Positions 20,915 through 33,163 of a DNA stretch of 64,000 nucleotides are shown here, in pieces. The stretch is from NCBI GenBank assembly GCA_001692895.1, contig KV748252.1, forward strand, positions 558,001-622,000. Direction: 5' to 3'. The first letter of the stretch is position 1. Each line of letters opens with the position of its first letter. A model generated the notes under the pieces. It was not told the origin of the DNA. It ran no database searches and saw only the letters and a list, made by a program, of their open reading frames with translations. The position numbers and the translations under genes were made by a program. The DNA comes from Cenococcum geophilum 1.58. Taxonomy: Eukaryota > Ascomycota > Dothideomycetes > Gloniales > Gloniaceae.

Positions 20915-21883
20915 ATGTCTCAATATTTCTGTTTCCGGCATTTCTTCTATGCTCTGCTTTTCTTGTTTTCTCAATCTTGGGCAACATGTTACTGGCGAAG
21001 TTCCAGTAATGTAGGTACACCTACAGGATGGTTTCCATGTCCGAACACAGAAAAAACTCCCGGGGGAGCGGAGCTTTGTTGCTTCATGTCCGAACACAGA
21101 AAAAACTCCCGGGGGAGCGGAGCTTTGTTGCTTCATGTCCGAACACAGAAAAAACTCCCGGGGGAGCGGAGCTTTGTTGCTTGAACGGTGCGCAATGCGG
21201 AGAAGACTCCATCTGCCATACTCAAGGTAGTGACGGTGGGAGTGGGTGGTTTGTAGGTGGATGCACGGACGGGAATTATGCGGACCCGGTATGTCGAACG
21301 TCGTGTAGTAAGTTCCACCCTATTGCTAGGTTTTGTCCCCAGCTATATATGGCAAGGCTCACGCTTATTGCGCCACAAAGCGGGTGACGCCGCAACCTGG
21401 ATCCAGTACAATAACACTGAAGGACTATGGCATTGCTGTGGCAGCAAGGGTTGCACTGGAATTCCAACATCTGAATCCTTCCAAGCCGTCGCACCGTCGC
21501 AATGGTCTGCGCTGCCCTCCACGTCGACGGCCCAATCTTCCTCGACCACATCCAGTACGACAACAACTCCTTCCTCCTCCCTAAGCCCCTCGTCTACCGG
21601 GAACGAGGGTTTGAGTATAGGCGCCAAGGCTGGAATCGGTGTTACTGCCACCATTGCTGGGGTTGCTATAATTCTGGCGATAGTATTTCTTGGTCTATGG
21701 AGGAAAGCACGCTCTCGACATCAAGGGATGCCGCATGAAATAGCTGGACAGCAGCAACAAGCATCACCACAAAGTAGGATGTATCATGGTGGGTTTATCA
21801 AATCACCCTTTTCACGGCCAATGCATACTTCCCCTCCGTCTGAGATGGCGTCCGCTGAACGTAGGTTGGAGTTGCAAGGATAA
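20915..21883 (+). pseudogene. Secreted Cys-rich, single-pass membrane protein gene, frame interrupted by a 49-bp triplication
   Basis: The start MSQYFCFRHFFYALLFLFSQ is a signal peptide. A Cys-rich ectodomain follows (CYWRSSSN, TGWFPC, ELCC, GGCTDGNYADPVCRTSC), then a spliced segment (intron 21308-21356, GTAAGT...AAG, phase-consistent) with WHCCGSKGC. Next come a Ser/Thr-rich stalk, a membrane helix (TIAGVAIILAIVFLGLW) after GAKAGIGV, and a basic cytosolic tail. The layout is that of fungal WSC/Mid2-like putative wall sensors. Between 21036 and 21182 a 49-bp unit is present three times. The extra 98 bp shift the frame, so the assembled start frame ends at 21184. With one copy, or four, the frame from 20915 would run through to 21883. 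Either the allele is dead, the copy number varies, or splicing removes copies. Confidence 0.7.
21036..21182 (+). repeat. Three perfect tandem copies of a 49-bp unit within a coding exon
   Basis: The units begin at 21036, 21085 and 21134 (CATGTCCGAACACAG...) and each contains the near-palindrome CTCCCGGGGGAG. I saw no differences between them apart from the 3' edge, so the duplication is recent or has been homogenised. 49 is not divisible by 3. Confidence 0.9.
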
Positions 21884-22770
21884 GATGACTAATTGCTACA
21901 TGACTACCTTAGCGTCGCAATACAGATAATATACTTAGGGTTGCAGGAGGGCTAGTTAATGTAATAAATAAGCCTGCTTCCTAGCTGCATTAGAATCCCA
22001 TTCTGTGATTTCGTGGTGTGCATGAATACCTGTTTTGGATCCTTTCTGCGAAATTAACATTCTCTCACGCCTAGGTCCGAAGTGTTAGACTGCGTATGAT
22101 TGATGAGAAGGCTCAGGCAGAAACAAGGTAAAGACAAAAGAAACGGCCAATCGATTACCAAGCCATGTAGTTGACGCAGGTTTTCTAGCGGTAATGTCTC
22201 TTGATTTACCACATTAATAGAGGGCTAACGGTACTCTCTATAACACGTCCCCGACCACATCTACGGGTTAGCTAGACTGTTTAGCCAAGGACGAGGAAAT
22301 ATTGCTATAGCTGGCAGCTACTACTATTTAGTATCTGTTGACCTGAATCGGATTTGCTTACCACCGTCTTACTACTGTCTTTAATTCCTACCACCTTCCT
22401 TTACAGCCCGCGTCTACCTTATGTATATAGAGAGCTTCTAGAGCCAGCTTGAATCGGCAGAGTTCTCATTCTGAATTGTCCGGTCAACAGTATCACAGGT
22501 AAATTGTTAAAAACTATTCTATAACCTTTCTACGTACCCAAGCTTTTTTTTGCATGCTGATATGCCCTGGCTGTCGCAATAATGCGCTAAATTGCAACGC
22601 CTCCCGGATTGTCGCGGTGAAGAGGTGCAAGTCCAGTTGTTGACGTATGCCGTCTTGTACTAAAAGTCAGCATCACCTCACCATAAACAGTCCAAATAGA
22701 GGTTCGATTGGTGAGCACATCTAGCAAAGCGGTTTTTTAAGCCCCAGTCGTGCCCAGACAGTTCCCGGTT
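21884..22770. other. Intergenic transition to AT-rich DNA
   Basis: Falling GC with no supported gene or repeat. The switch to CpA-poor, RIP-like sequence occurs near 22770-22800. Confidence 0.4.
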
Positions 22771-24660
22771 TGACATATATAAGCTTTACATATAAAACAT
22801 TTAATTTTAAGTAACGTATCTAAAATCTAAAATCCTAACGTATTAACTAAATTCTACCTTCTCCGCTAGCTTAAATGCGTTCGGGATAAGGGCTAACCCT
22901 ATTAGTAGTTCTTTCCGCTTGAGCTCGGCGAACCAAATATTTACTCTATTCTATCCAACTCTTGAACCCCGGAAGGGTATTCCTACACGGAAAGTTATTA
23001 AAAAAAGGAGCTACCTTGGGATAAGAGGATTAAATACCCCAGAGGCTATTCGCCGCAATATAGCTTAGAAGCTTACTCTTTGCACTATAATAGTAGAAGC
23101 ATAGCACTATAATTAGACCCTAAAGGCGCTACAGGTACCGCTGTTTGCTAGTTTTGTCACTTATACCCCTATTCCCAACTAGTTCCAGCTACCAATATGT
23201 CTAATGATCAGCCTAGGTACGGGCTTGCCTTAGCAAGCTTAGGCGTAATTTTTAAGCTAGCGTTAAAATATAAAATTACGTCTAAGGCAGTTTAGCGAGC
23301 TTTATCAAAAGTATAAGTAAAATCCGCTAAACGGATATTACGGATATCTAATTAATTAATTTATATAACGCGTTATTATTACTAAAAGTTAATATAATAT
23401 TTTAAAGGCTTAAAACTTCTAAATAATATAAATTTTATAATACGGCTATCGCTTAGTTCTAATATTAATTTTATTAAAGTTAAAAAACGTATTATTAAAA
23501 GTATAAGCACATATTCTATCTTTTATTTTTTATATCTATTATATTATACTACGTATAATACTACATATATAGCCTTTAGGCTATAGCGCTATAGTTCTAT
23601 ATATATTAATCCTTTATAGGCAGCTTAATATATTTTAATGATTAAGTAGATAATCTCACCTATTTTAAGTGTTAGGGGAGCTACGAACTATTAGTTTTTT
23701 ATTTTAGTATTTTACTTCTTAAGATCTAGTTTATAGTAAAGAAAGGAGATCCTAGCTCGTTTATCTATTTCTACTATATTCTACCGTTTTTAGACTAAAA
23801 TAAGCGCTCTAAAAGATATATTTTTATATAGAAAAATAAAGGGCGCGGTATTATCTGCTAATTTAGAGATAACTACCAGTTATTCTTATATAATTTTTTT
23901 CTTCTATACCTCGTTCCTCTTCCTTACAAAAAAAATAAGTAGGGAATTAGTAATTAATAGCTACTAATCCTAGATTCATATTTTAGAAAACGGGTATTTT
24001 ATAAGGGCGAACCTCACTATATAAACCCGCTCCTATAGGGAAACTTTTATAAGGTTATCTTATATAGGGTATAAATACTAATTTACCTATATACTTTATA
24101 TTTAACGTATTAAAGTAATACAGGCTAGCCCCTTTCCCCCCTACTATAGCTACTCTTAGCGCACCTACGATATACCTATTGTATGTAGTTATCCGTAACG
24201 TAATAGCTTACAGTTCGTCTGCGGTAAATTAGTAGTATAGTATAGGTAATAGTTGTTATTATAGTAAACCAGCCGTCTATAGTGCGGTATAGGTAGTAGT
24301 TATTATCTATAGTAGACTAGCTGTCTATATCTACAGTGCGTCTACAGTACGCCTATAGTACCTCTGCCGTACGCCTATAGTATAATAGTTGCCTATAGCG
24401 TAATAGCTTTTAGTGCATCTATAGTAAATTAGTTATCTATAGTGGACTAATTATAGTAGAATAGTTAGTTACGGTAGCTGGTATTCGGTAACGTGTCTTT
24501 TAGGGGCTATATAGTCTACAGCGCCCTATAATAACGGCGGAGGAGTAAAGGGAGGCGATGGTAAAAATATATTTTATTTTATTAAATAGTTTACTAATAT
24601 AGGCGAGATTATATAGATATATAGATATTTATTACCTAAAGCTATTATAACACCTAGTAG
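22771..24660 (+). pseudogene. RIPped unidentified repeat, plus-strand frame
   Basis: Very AT-rich. From about 23197 the plus strand reads MSNDQPRYGLALASLGVI and then a segment resembling a helix-turn-helix (KITSKAV, ALSKV, KSAKRI). A long frame follows whose stops are mostly TAA/TAG at likely Gln codons. This suggests a former DNA-binding protein of a transposable element, but I cannot name the family. From about 24180 there is a degenerate tandem tract rich in GTAATAGTTAGTT- and CTATAGTGCGTC-like units. No termini were found. Confidence 0.35.
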
Positions 24661-24665
24661 GTACT

Positions 24666-24867
24666 TGTTAGGCGCTAAGGCCCTTAAGGTTTATAGCAAC
24701 GTAATAATAGTAGCGGAATGCAATAGGTATCTAGTTCCTAATAAAGTAGAACTATAAAACTAAATTCTGCTATTATCTAGTGTGGGGCAACTACGTTTTA
24801 TAGGCGCCTTGCCTATACCTTACCTACGCTAAGCCGGTTACGGTAAGTGCGTCTTTATAGCCTAATA
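24666..24867 (-). repeat. 3' LTR of GyB
   Basis: Starts TGTTAGGCGC and ends CCTAATA on the plus strand. It matches 31634-31824 with RIP-type differences. It is preceded by the GTACT duplication. Confidence 0.75.
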
Positions 24868-25119
24868 ATTACCCTCCCTTTTTTAAGCGGCTATTCTTAG
24901 CTAACGCTATTATACAATAGGAGTGTTATTATTGTCCTTCGCTAAATAAGAAATATGTAGTAAAATATAATATAATTAAATAATAGGATAATAGGACAAT
25001 AGGACAATGGAATAATAGGATAATAAAACGCTAGGGTCTATAAAGACCTATAAAGGTAAGAGTTCCCACCTAGTAAGGATACCAGATTTCCCTTCCCTTT
25101 CTATTTTGCTTTATTTAGC

Positions 25120-25819
25120 CTATAACTCGCATTCTTTACGATTTTCAATTAATTATAAATCGCAAGCGTTATGCCGCCGGTTTGCCCGCTAGTAAGCCTT
25201 CTATAAGTATTCTCTATACCTACTTATAGCGGGCGCTAACCCTACTAGACGCTATTTAAGCTTCTACACCGCTTGCAAGGTACTTCCCTAGCCTTACTTA
25301 AACCTATTTACCTCCACTACGCTAAGCACGTAGCTACTGCTAGGTGGGCTACCGATAGTAAGTAGGCTAACCGTAATTACAGTTACTGTTAATAACTAAA
25401 TAAGTTGTGCCAAGTAGTAAGTCTATATACGTTAGTTTAGGTTCTAATAGCTAATAGAACTAGGTCCTTAAGACCTTCTATAGCCACCTAAATAAGCTAC
25501 TCGCCTTTATTAATAGGGCTAAGCGCTATTATATCACTAGTAGGAACGGAGCTAACCTTAATACTCGCGTCGCTGCCGCCCAGAGATCCTTTACGAAGGA
25601 TATTAAGGCTTTACTGCATACTAGCGCTAAGTATAGTCTCTGCTAGCGCCTAAAGGGCAAGGACTTTCCTTTGCTCTAAGTGTAGGAATTATAGGCTATC
25701 TATTAGACCCTTAAAGGGGTTCTTAATATAATACGCGCTTTAGTATATATTATAGCGCAGGTATTTCGCCGGCGTAGCGTATATTAATAGTACTTATAGG
25801 CTAATATGCCTCTTATTAT
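25120..25819 (+). pseudogene. Plus-strand frame inside GyB, opposite to its pol
   Basis: From about 25188 one plus-strand frame reads ...AGLPASKPSISILYTYL and continues past roughly twenty stops that are all TAA or TAG, with sense patches such as NGANLNTRVAAAQRSFTKDI. The preserved-frame/Gln-to-stop pattern argues it was once coding on the strand opposite GyB pol. It may be an accessory antisense gene of GyB or a separate nested element; its ends are not identified. No domain recognised. Confidence 0.4.
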
Positions 25820-26244
25820 TGTAACGGAACCTTATAGCAGGAACTACGATAGGCTCGTTATTGGGCTAGGCGTGTAGGAAATGCAAGTATAGAAATTAAC
25901 AACGTAATAACAACTGGTGGAGTGGTTGCCCAACAGATTAACTCCAATTATATTCTGAGAATCACTACAAGGAAGGAACTATCTAGGTAGGGACTGAGGG
26001 TCCTTAAATACATAACCGTACTCCTATAAAATCCTTCTTGTACGTGATGTACGTCTTGTACGTAAGGTACGTAAGTTCCTTCCGTTCCTCTCGTTCAATA
26101 CGTAGCACATCATGTAACCTCGGCTACCATTCCTCGTCACATGGTTCTATCGGCTCTATCCTGGACCGTGCCTAAATTAACTAACTAGCTTCTTCCGACT
26201 CTTCTCCAAGTAGTCGTAACATCGTACTTAAAGCGTCTGTAACA
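25820..26244. mobile_element. Solo LTR of GyA family, little RIPped, ATTAT target duplication
   Basis: TGTAACGGAACC at the start, GTCTGTAACA at the end, flanked by ATTAT at 25815-25819 and 26245-26249. It aligns with the GyA 5' LTR at 7998. It retains normal GC and many CpA sites, so it is a young insertion into an already RIPped element. Confidence 0.85.
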
Positions 26245-26960
26245 ATTATAAGGGATAAGGAGGAGGATAAGGATAAGGATAATAAAAAGGAAGAAGAGGA
26301 GGATATAGAGGGAGAGAAGAAAAAGGAAGAGGAAGAAGAGGAGAAAAGGGAGGATTTAATAGAGCTGTAGAGTATCTATATTTCTATTAGCGTACTACCG
26401 TTACTCTACTATTATTCCATTATTGCCCTACTAGCGGGGCGTAATCCTAGTTATAATTTTTTAAAATTAGTTTTTCCTCCTACTTTCTTTTCTATTTACC
26501 CCTTAGGGTAAAGTAACTATTATATATCTCCTTTACGTCCTTATTAATATCCTCTATTAGAACCTATTAGTTATATTCTTTTAGCTAGCCTTTTTACTTA
26601 ACTAGATACTATAGGATCTAATAGCGTCTCTTCCTTTTACGTATTTCTTCTACCTTATATTAGTCCTTTTAGTCCTCTTAATTATCTAGCTTAATAGGCC
26701 CTAGTAGGGGGTCTCTAGTAGTACTTTTACGTTATTTATATAGCTTTAGTAAGCTAATATAGAATATAGGGTAGATATAGCTGGTATACTTACTTTCTAA
26801 CTAGTTCGGCTATATTAAAAGGTCTAATAAAGCGTGCTATAAGCTTTATATTTAGCCTTTTTTATTTAAGGTCCTTAGTTAATAATAGGACTAAATCCCC
26901 TACATTATATATCTATGGTTTATAATAATAATTATAGTATTTCGCCCACGCTGTAAAGGC
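26245..26960. other. Purine-rich and AT-rich 3' part of GyB
   Basis: 26250-26350 is a run of GGATAAGGA/GAAGAGGAG-like purine repeats on the plus strand (Lys/Glu codons one way, pyrimidine-rich the other). The rest is RIPped sequence downstream of the integrase. No separate gene is seen. Confidence 0.4.
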
Positions 26961-26989
26961 TTAGTTAAAAGAATAAGAATTTATTAGTA

Positions 26990-27103
26990 GCTAGTGAACA
27001 AGAATTCTAAGACGAGGACTGGAAGAAGGTTAAGGAAAGGACGCGTCTATATATATAGCGCCAAGGCTTAGCCGAGCCCCTAACTAGGGTCTGTAACAGT
27101 GCC
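26990..27103. repeat. Fragment of LTR family C
   Basis: ACGCGTCTATATATATAGCG, then CCAAGGCTTAGCCGAGCCCC, then a CTGTAACAGTGCCATAAC end. These match 45110-45165 and, more loosely, the 39361-39380 end. Boundaries and duplication were not resolved. Confidence 0.5.
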
Positions 27104-30100
27104 ATAACGTACGCCTTAAGAGCGCTTTCCTAGCGTTTTACTAGCGCTTCGCGTTTAAGGGATATTCTTTTAATTTTCTTAAAGGCGGCTAGAACTAAAC
27201 TACTATTATCTACCTTAACTTTATATTCTAGACGTAGGTAAAACCTATAGTAGATATAAAACGGGCTTATATCTATTATACTATATTTAGCATTATTATA
27301 GGTGAATTTGGCTAGTAATAAAAGGCCTACCTAGTTACTTTACTTTTCGTTATAAAATACACGGAATTAATACTCTAGGGTTTAGTTCTAGCGTTCTATT
27401 TACCCATCTATTTACGGGTAAAGGGCCATACTTAGCCTACTTTTTACCTTTATAGTAAAGTATAGCTCTAACTAGAACTTACTAGTAAAGATACTACTAT
27501 AATTAGATATAATCCCTCTAGGAATTCTAAAATGGTATACTACTTTATTAAGGAAGAGATCCGCAAGTTTAGTTATAGTAATAGTTTTTACCATAGGCAA
27601 ATATAAGGCTATCTTAGTATAGCGGTTAACTACTATATATATCGCATTATATATCCTATTGCCTTATCTGCTAGGTAGTATGCCTATAATAAAGTCTATT
27701 ATAATCTCCTACTATAGCTAGTCTGGGCGAGGTAGCGCTTAGAGCTTGCTATAAGGGCAATATTAAGGCGTACGTATATATTAATATAAGTTATAGATAG
27801 AGATATAGTTTATAACGTCCGTATTTATATTAGGCCAGTAGTACTTACACAAAAGCAGATCTAGAGTCTTTTTCTTACCAAAGTAGCCCGCTAGGGCATT
27901 ATTATAGTAGATCTATAGAAGTTTTATATAAACTGCTAAGTCTAGGGGTATATATAGTCTTCCGTAATAATAAAGTAGTTTAGTGGAATTAAACTGCCAT
28001 ACTGGCTTTAAGCAAGCTCGTTAACGGCGTCTTACCGTATCTAAGCTATCGCTGTGCTTTTATAGCATAAAATTATCTATAGTTTAAAGTCTTTTAATAA
28101 GCTTAATAACTATTTCCGTACTAGGCTCGTAAGTACTCTCTTAAGTACTTACTTTTCTAACTTGGGTCCTTATTATATACTACTTAACGGTATATATATA
28201 GGTTACTCAGTTAAACTATAATACTATATTGCCTAAGCGTACCTCCTTTAGGTTGCTAGCTTATATCTATAAAAATAACGCCTTTATAGAAAGCTTGTTT
28301 TCCTATACACCTAATAGGACTTTTATCTTAGGTTAGTAGCCCTACATTCTTAAAGTCCTTTAAAGTAGTAGTAGTAATATAGTGTCTTTCTTCTAGCGGA
28401 CCCCCTACCCCTAGGGGTCGCCTTAATAGCACGTCTATAGGGTTTCTTTTTCCCGCCCTATATTTAATTATAAAGTTATAGGCAGCTAATACTATAGCCT
28501 ATCTAGCTTGCCGTCTATTAAGGGCTTTTACTTTTATATAATCTTTTAAATTATTATAATCTGTAAGCACTTCTAGGCGGCTTAATAGCCCCTTAATATA
28601 GTGTCTCTAATACTTAAAATCCTCTATAATAGCTAGTAGCTTTTAATTATAAGTCTTATAATTATACTCTACTAGTAAAAGCTTCCTAGACTAAAAGGCT
28701 ATTAGATACTAAAGGCCGTCTTTAAATAGCTATAATATAATCACTAGTAGGCCTTATATTAAGGCATTAGTCTCTAACTAAGTTAGTAAGCCTAGTGTAT
28801 AGTATTATAGAAACGGCGCTGTTATAAAGGCGTTATAAAGCTAACGTATTACCTGCTCCACCTTATTTAGCCAACTAAAGGGCCTAGCTTTACGGCCGTT
28901 CTTTACTTCCTTAAAGATATTAGTAATAGGCTTTGTAATAATAGAGTACTTATAGATAAACTGGTAATAGAAGTAAGCAAAACCTAAAAAAAACCTAGAC
29001 ATCCCTATAGGATTAAGGGCTCTCTTACTTAGCAATAGCTTCTTCCTAGCTAGGATCTATTGCTACGCCTTTAGGGCTAATAATAGATTCTAAGGACTTA
29101 ACCCCTATACGCTAAACCTACATTTCTTAAGGTTTGTATATAGTTAGTATTATTATAACCTACGCAGTACGTCTGCTATATGGCGCTAATATTCCTTTAG
29201 ATTTTTGGAGAAATTAGAATATTATTAAGGTAGACTATATAGAAGACGTCTACTAGTTTTAATAAGGCTCGATTAATATAGCCCTAAAAGGTCGCTGGTT
29301 TATTAGTTAGCCTAAAAGGTAAAACCAAATACTTAAAGTGGCCGTAATGCGTATAGAACTCCATCTTTTACTTATCGCCCCGATGGATATAAAGGCGGTA
29401 ATACGTATTTATTAAGTCTAACTTAGTAAAGATCTTAGAACCTACTAAGCGGTTTAAGGTTTTACTAATTAATAGTAGTATAAAATGATTCTTAATTGTT
29501 ACCTTATTAAGGCCTTTATAGTCTATATAGAGTTATAGCTTTCTACCTTTTTTAGGTATAAATAGGATAGGTACTCCTACGGGACTAGTACTTAGTTAGA
29601 TTTAGCCTTTAGCTAAGGTGTTATTTAAGTACTCCCTTAGTACCTCTAGCTCCTTAACTAAGAGGTTATAAAGCAGTCCATATAGGACCTCTTATCCCTC
29701 TTTTAGGTTAATAGCATAATCGCCCTAGTAGTATTAGGGTAGCCTCCCTGCTTCCTTATATAAAAAGATATTACTAACTTTCTTTAACTATAAGGGAAGG
29801 ATTAGTAAGCTGCCGTCGTTTTACTTACTAGGTATTAGTCCAGTAATTACTAAGGCGAAGACTCTAGATTCCGTCTAAAGAGACTTTATAAAACCTTTAG
29901 AGGTTTATAGCAATAGGGATAAGTCGTCTAGATTTTATCGCTTCGCCTTCGCCTTATAGTTAATAAGAAGCCGGGCCTTCTTTAACCCTAGTATACCTAG
30001 GGTAATAGTAGGGGATGCGTTAGCTATTTTATAGTAGATAAGGGTTACTTCCCTAATCCTACTCTAGCTGTTCTTTATTCTTAGTGGTACCTTATAGGCT

Positions 30101-31633
30101 TTATAGTAATATACTTAAGTTTTATTTAACTAGGAGTAGGTAAGTGATTTTACGTCTAGCGTTTTAAAGTTACACTCTATAGCAAATCGCTGGTTAATTA
30201 TATTTACTTTAGCGCCGAGATTTAGTATTACTAATGTCTCCTTTTAGGTCTACTTAAATAGGACTTTACCTAAGATAGTAATATATTCCTTATAATCTAG
30301 TAGTAGCTTACACCTTATAGGTATAAGGGGCTCTAAGGGCACCTGCCTTTTCCCGGCATAAAGATAGCGTTTATACTATTTAGCGGCGGCTACTACTATT
30401 GCTACTCCAGATACTATCGCCACTAATATCCTAATTTACTATAGTTTTTACAGTTCTTATTAAATGAGGTTAAACTGCTAGCGGTATTATTTCGCCCTAC
30501 TATTAAGTTGCTAGCGGTAGTTTTAAAATCCGCTTTCCTTAAGTTACCTAACGGGGTAGTCTTTATATTTAAGGTCGCGGCGCGCCTATTGCTCCTAGCT
30601 TATAGGGCGCTTACGCTCTTCTAGTTTTCCTTTAATAGGGCAGCTAAAGAGACTAGCTGCTCTTACGTTTATAGAAATTCCTAATAGTTAGTAATAGTAA
30701 GCCGTAGCTCTAGCCGTAGCTTCGCGAATAGGTATATTATTAGATACTTTACATTATAAAAAGGGTTAATTTACGCTTTTAAGGAGGTTAGGTAAGCAGT
30801 AAACTTATTTATAAGTTAATCGGTCTGCTATATTACCCTTATATAGGTTAGGGCTATATAGAGTTCTTAATTAATAGGACTCTTAATCTAATTAAGTAGG
30901 AATTCTATAAGATTCTCCTAGGTAAACTATATATCTAAATAGTTATCTTTATATTATAGCTAAAGGGTTCTGTTAGTCCCCTTTATATATTATATATTAA
31001 ACGTAACTCTAGTATCCTTATTTATAAAGGCGTTAGGCTCTAAGTAGAACGCTAGCTTTAAGCTATTACGGAAGTCTTAGTGCTCTTAAATAGTCTTGCC
31101 ATTATATGGGGAAATCTTCTATATTTTAACGGCCCGTTTTAATAGAGCGCGTATTATATTAATAGCCTTCCTCTTAAGGTTTAAATGTATTAAGCTACTA
31201 TCTAAGTACTCTAATAGGATGCTTTAAGGTAGTAGATCTGGGTTAGGAGTGGGAGTTAACATTACCTTACTACGTTAACGCCGTCTTAGCATTTCCACCT
31301 CTTCCCTAAGAAACTATAGTTTTCCTTACTCTAGGAGTTATAGCTTCTTATTCTCTAGCCGTTGTATTTTTTCCTATAGTGTCCTCACCTATAACTTCTA
31401 GTTTTATCTAGGATATAGACCCGCCTGTATTATCCTAAGGCCAATCCCCAGATTTAGTACTACGTACTACGCTAGTATTACGCCCGCGTCTCGCTATTAG
31501 GTTAATAGGCTGCGATATAGTTAATAAATATAGGTCGTCTTTTTAACAGGGGGCTGCCGCTATATAGTTGTGGCCGTAGCAAACCGCTATATTGCTAAGC
31601 CACTACCCCTAAAAAGGGAGGAGAATTTAGAAC

Positions 31634-31824
31634 TATTAGGCGCCGATGCCCTTAGGGTTTATAGTAACGTAATAATAGTAGCGAAATGTAATAGGTATTT
31701 AGTTCCTAATAAAGTAGAACTATAGAACTAAATTCTGCTATTCTCTAGTATAAGATGACTACGTTTTATAGGCACCTCGCCCGCGCTAAGCTAGTTATGG
31801 TAAGTGCGTCTCTATAGCCTAATA
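31634..31824 (-). repeat. 5' LTR of GyB
   Basis: Pairs with 24666-24867. TATTAGG is a RIPped TGTTAGG and the end is GCCTAATA, followed by the GTACT duplication. Confidence 0.75.
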
Positions 31825-32024
31825 GTACTATAGTTAAGTGCTTTCTTAAAAAATATTCTTCCTTAGCCTAAAGTACCTCTACTATTACTAGGCATTCTAT
31901 CCGTATAGAAAACCTACTATAGCTTAGAATAAAAGCACTAGTTATTAGGGTTAGAAGACTATAGTTAAATAGAAATATTAATAGGTTTCGCGAAGCTTAT
32001 AGGAGCCAGATAACTATATATAGG

Positions 32025-32440
32025 TATAATAAAGCCTTTTGGAAATACTGCGATAGATTTGTTAATAGGCTAGGTATATAAATAGATATAAAACGATAAG
32101 CTCTAATTAGTAGAGTATATGCCTAACAAATTAAATCTAATTATATTCTAAGATTTATTATAAAGAGAGAACTATCTAGGTAGGAACCATAGTCCTTTAA
32201 ATATATAACCGTACTCTAAAGAAATCCCCTTATATATAATATACGTAATATACGTATAACACGTAGGTCGTATCTCGCGCACACTGTACATAATACGTAT
32301 AATATTACCTAACCTTATATAACCTCGCTTACCACTTATTACATAGTTCTACTGGTTCTATTATGGCCTGTACTACGTCTTATAGCCTATTTAGTTTACT
32401 AATAAGTATCCGTAATACTTCTAGTATAAGGTCCGTAACA
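32025..32440. mobile_element. Solo LTR of GyA family, RIPped
   Basis: TATAATAAAGCC (RIPped TGTAACAAAGCC) to GTCCGTAACA. The flanks are ATAGG and ATAGA, a 5-bp duplication with one RIP-type change. It is clearly more AT-rich than the copy at 25820. Confidence 0.7.
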
Positions 32441-32925
32441 ATAGAAAGATCTTACGTTCTAAGTAGAGAGGTAGTTATAGGACGTATAAGATAAGCTTCT
32501 AGCCTTATAGGAGGTAAGTAAAGATAAAATTTTAAGCGCGATAGATAGAGCTATTAAGTTTCTATATCTGTATAGTAGACAACTTAGTTAAATTAAGGTA
32601 TTAATGCAGGTAATATATAGGCGGAAGGACTTATTTCTAGCGGCGAAGATATTATAGGATAAGAGTATAATATTATAAGTAATTTTATTATTAATTTGCG
32701 CTTTTATTATAGTATCTTTAAATATAATTAAAGAGAAGTAGTTATTAAAGATATAGGCTATCTTAGAAGTAAATCCTGTATTAATATATATGGAGGTAAT
32801 AAAAGCGTATTAGATATCCTAGAATATATTAAAGCGGGTCAGTTTACGTATATTTTAATATCGCTAAAGTTACTATTAAGTAAATGGTTTTACTATATCC
32901 TTACTTAGTCCACTTTTCACTTATA
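32441..32925. other. RIPped sequence of unknown origin
   Basis: AT-rich, CpA-poor, no motif recognised, lying between the solo LTR and LTR family C. Confidence 0.4.
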
Positions 32926-33163
32926 TACTTCTTATTAGCGACTTAGTCAATCGAGGCACGAGCACGGCAAGAGGGGCGCGCAAGCCTGTACGATTGGTAG
33001 TCTATAAACGAGGATCTAAAGCTAGAGAAAGAAAAGGAGACGGCGGGCGGCGCCGCTCGACGTTATATACGATCCTCTGGTCACGTGACGGCAACTGTCT
33101 GGAACTGTATAAAACTATCTGCGACTGTCTGACATAATCCACCGATATCCATCAGTCGCAATC

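Larger units (their letters stand above)
24666..31824 (-). mobile_element. GyB: complete but RIP-killed Ty3/gypsy retrotransposon
   Basis: Bounded by LTRs 24666-24867 and 31634-31824 that begin TGTTAGGCGC (or RIPped TATTAGG) and end GCCTAATA, with GTACT duplications at 24661-24665 and 31825-31829. It is oriented on the minus strand. The sequence just inside the left LTR is the complement of a polypurine tract (AAAAAAGGGAGGGTAAT). The RT is readable around 29200-29600 (LFIPKKG, LYIDYKGLN, then YLNNILIF where YxDD is expected), followed by an RNase H/connection piece at 28841-29035 (RFFLGFAYFYYQFIYKY) and integrase down to about 26800. Stops are TAA/TAG, a RIP pattern. It hosts a solo GyA LTR (25820-26244) and a fragment of LTR family C (about 26990-27103). 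Confidence 0.8.

Noticed and set aside
25856..26244. LTR starting at TGTTA-like CGTTATTGGG
   Set aside because: Homology among copies continues 36 bp upstream to TGTAACGG, and only that start gives the ATTAT duplication.
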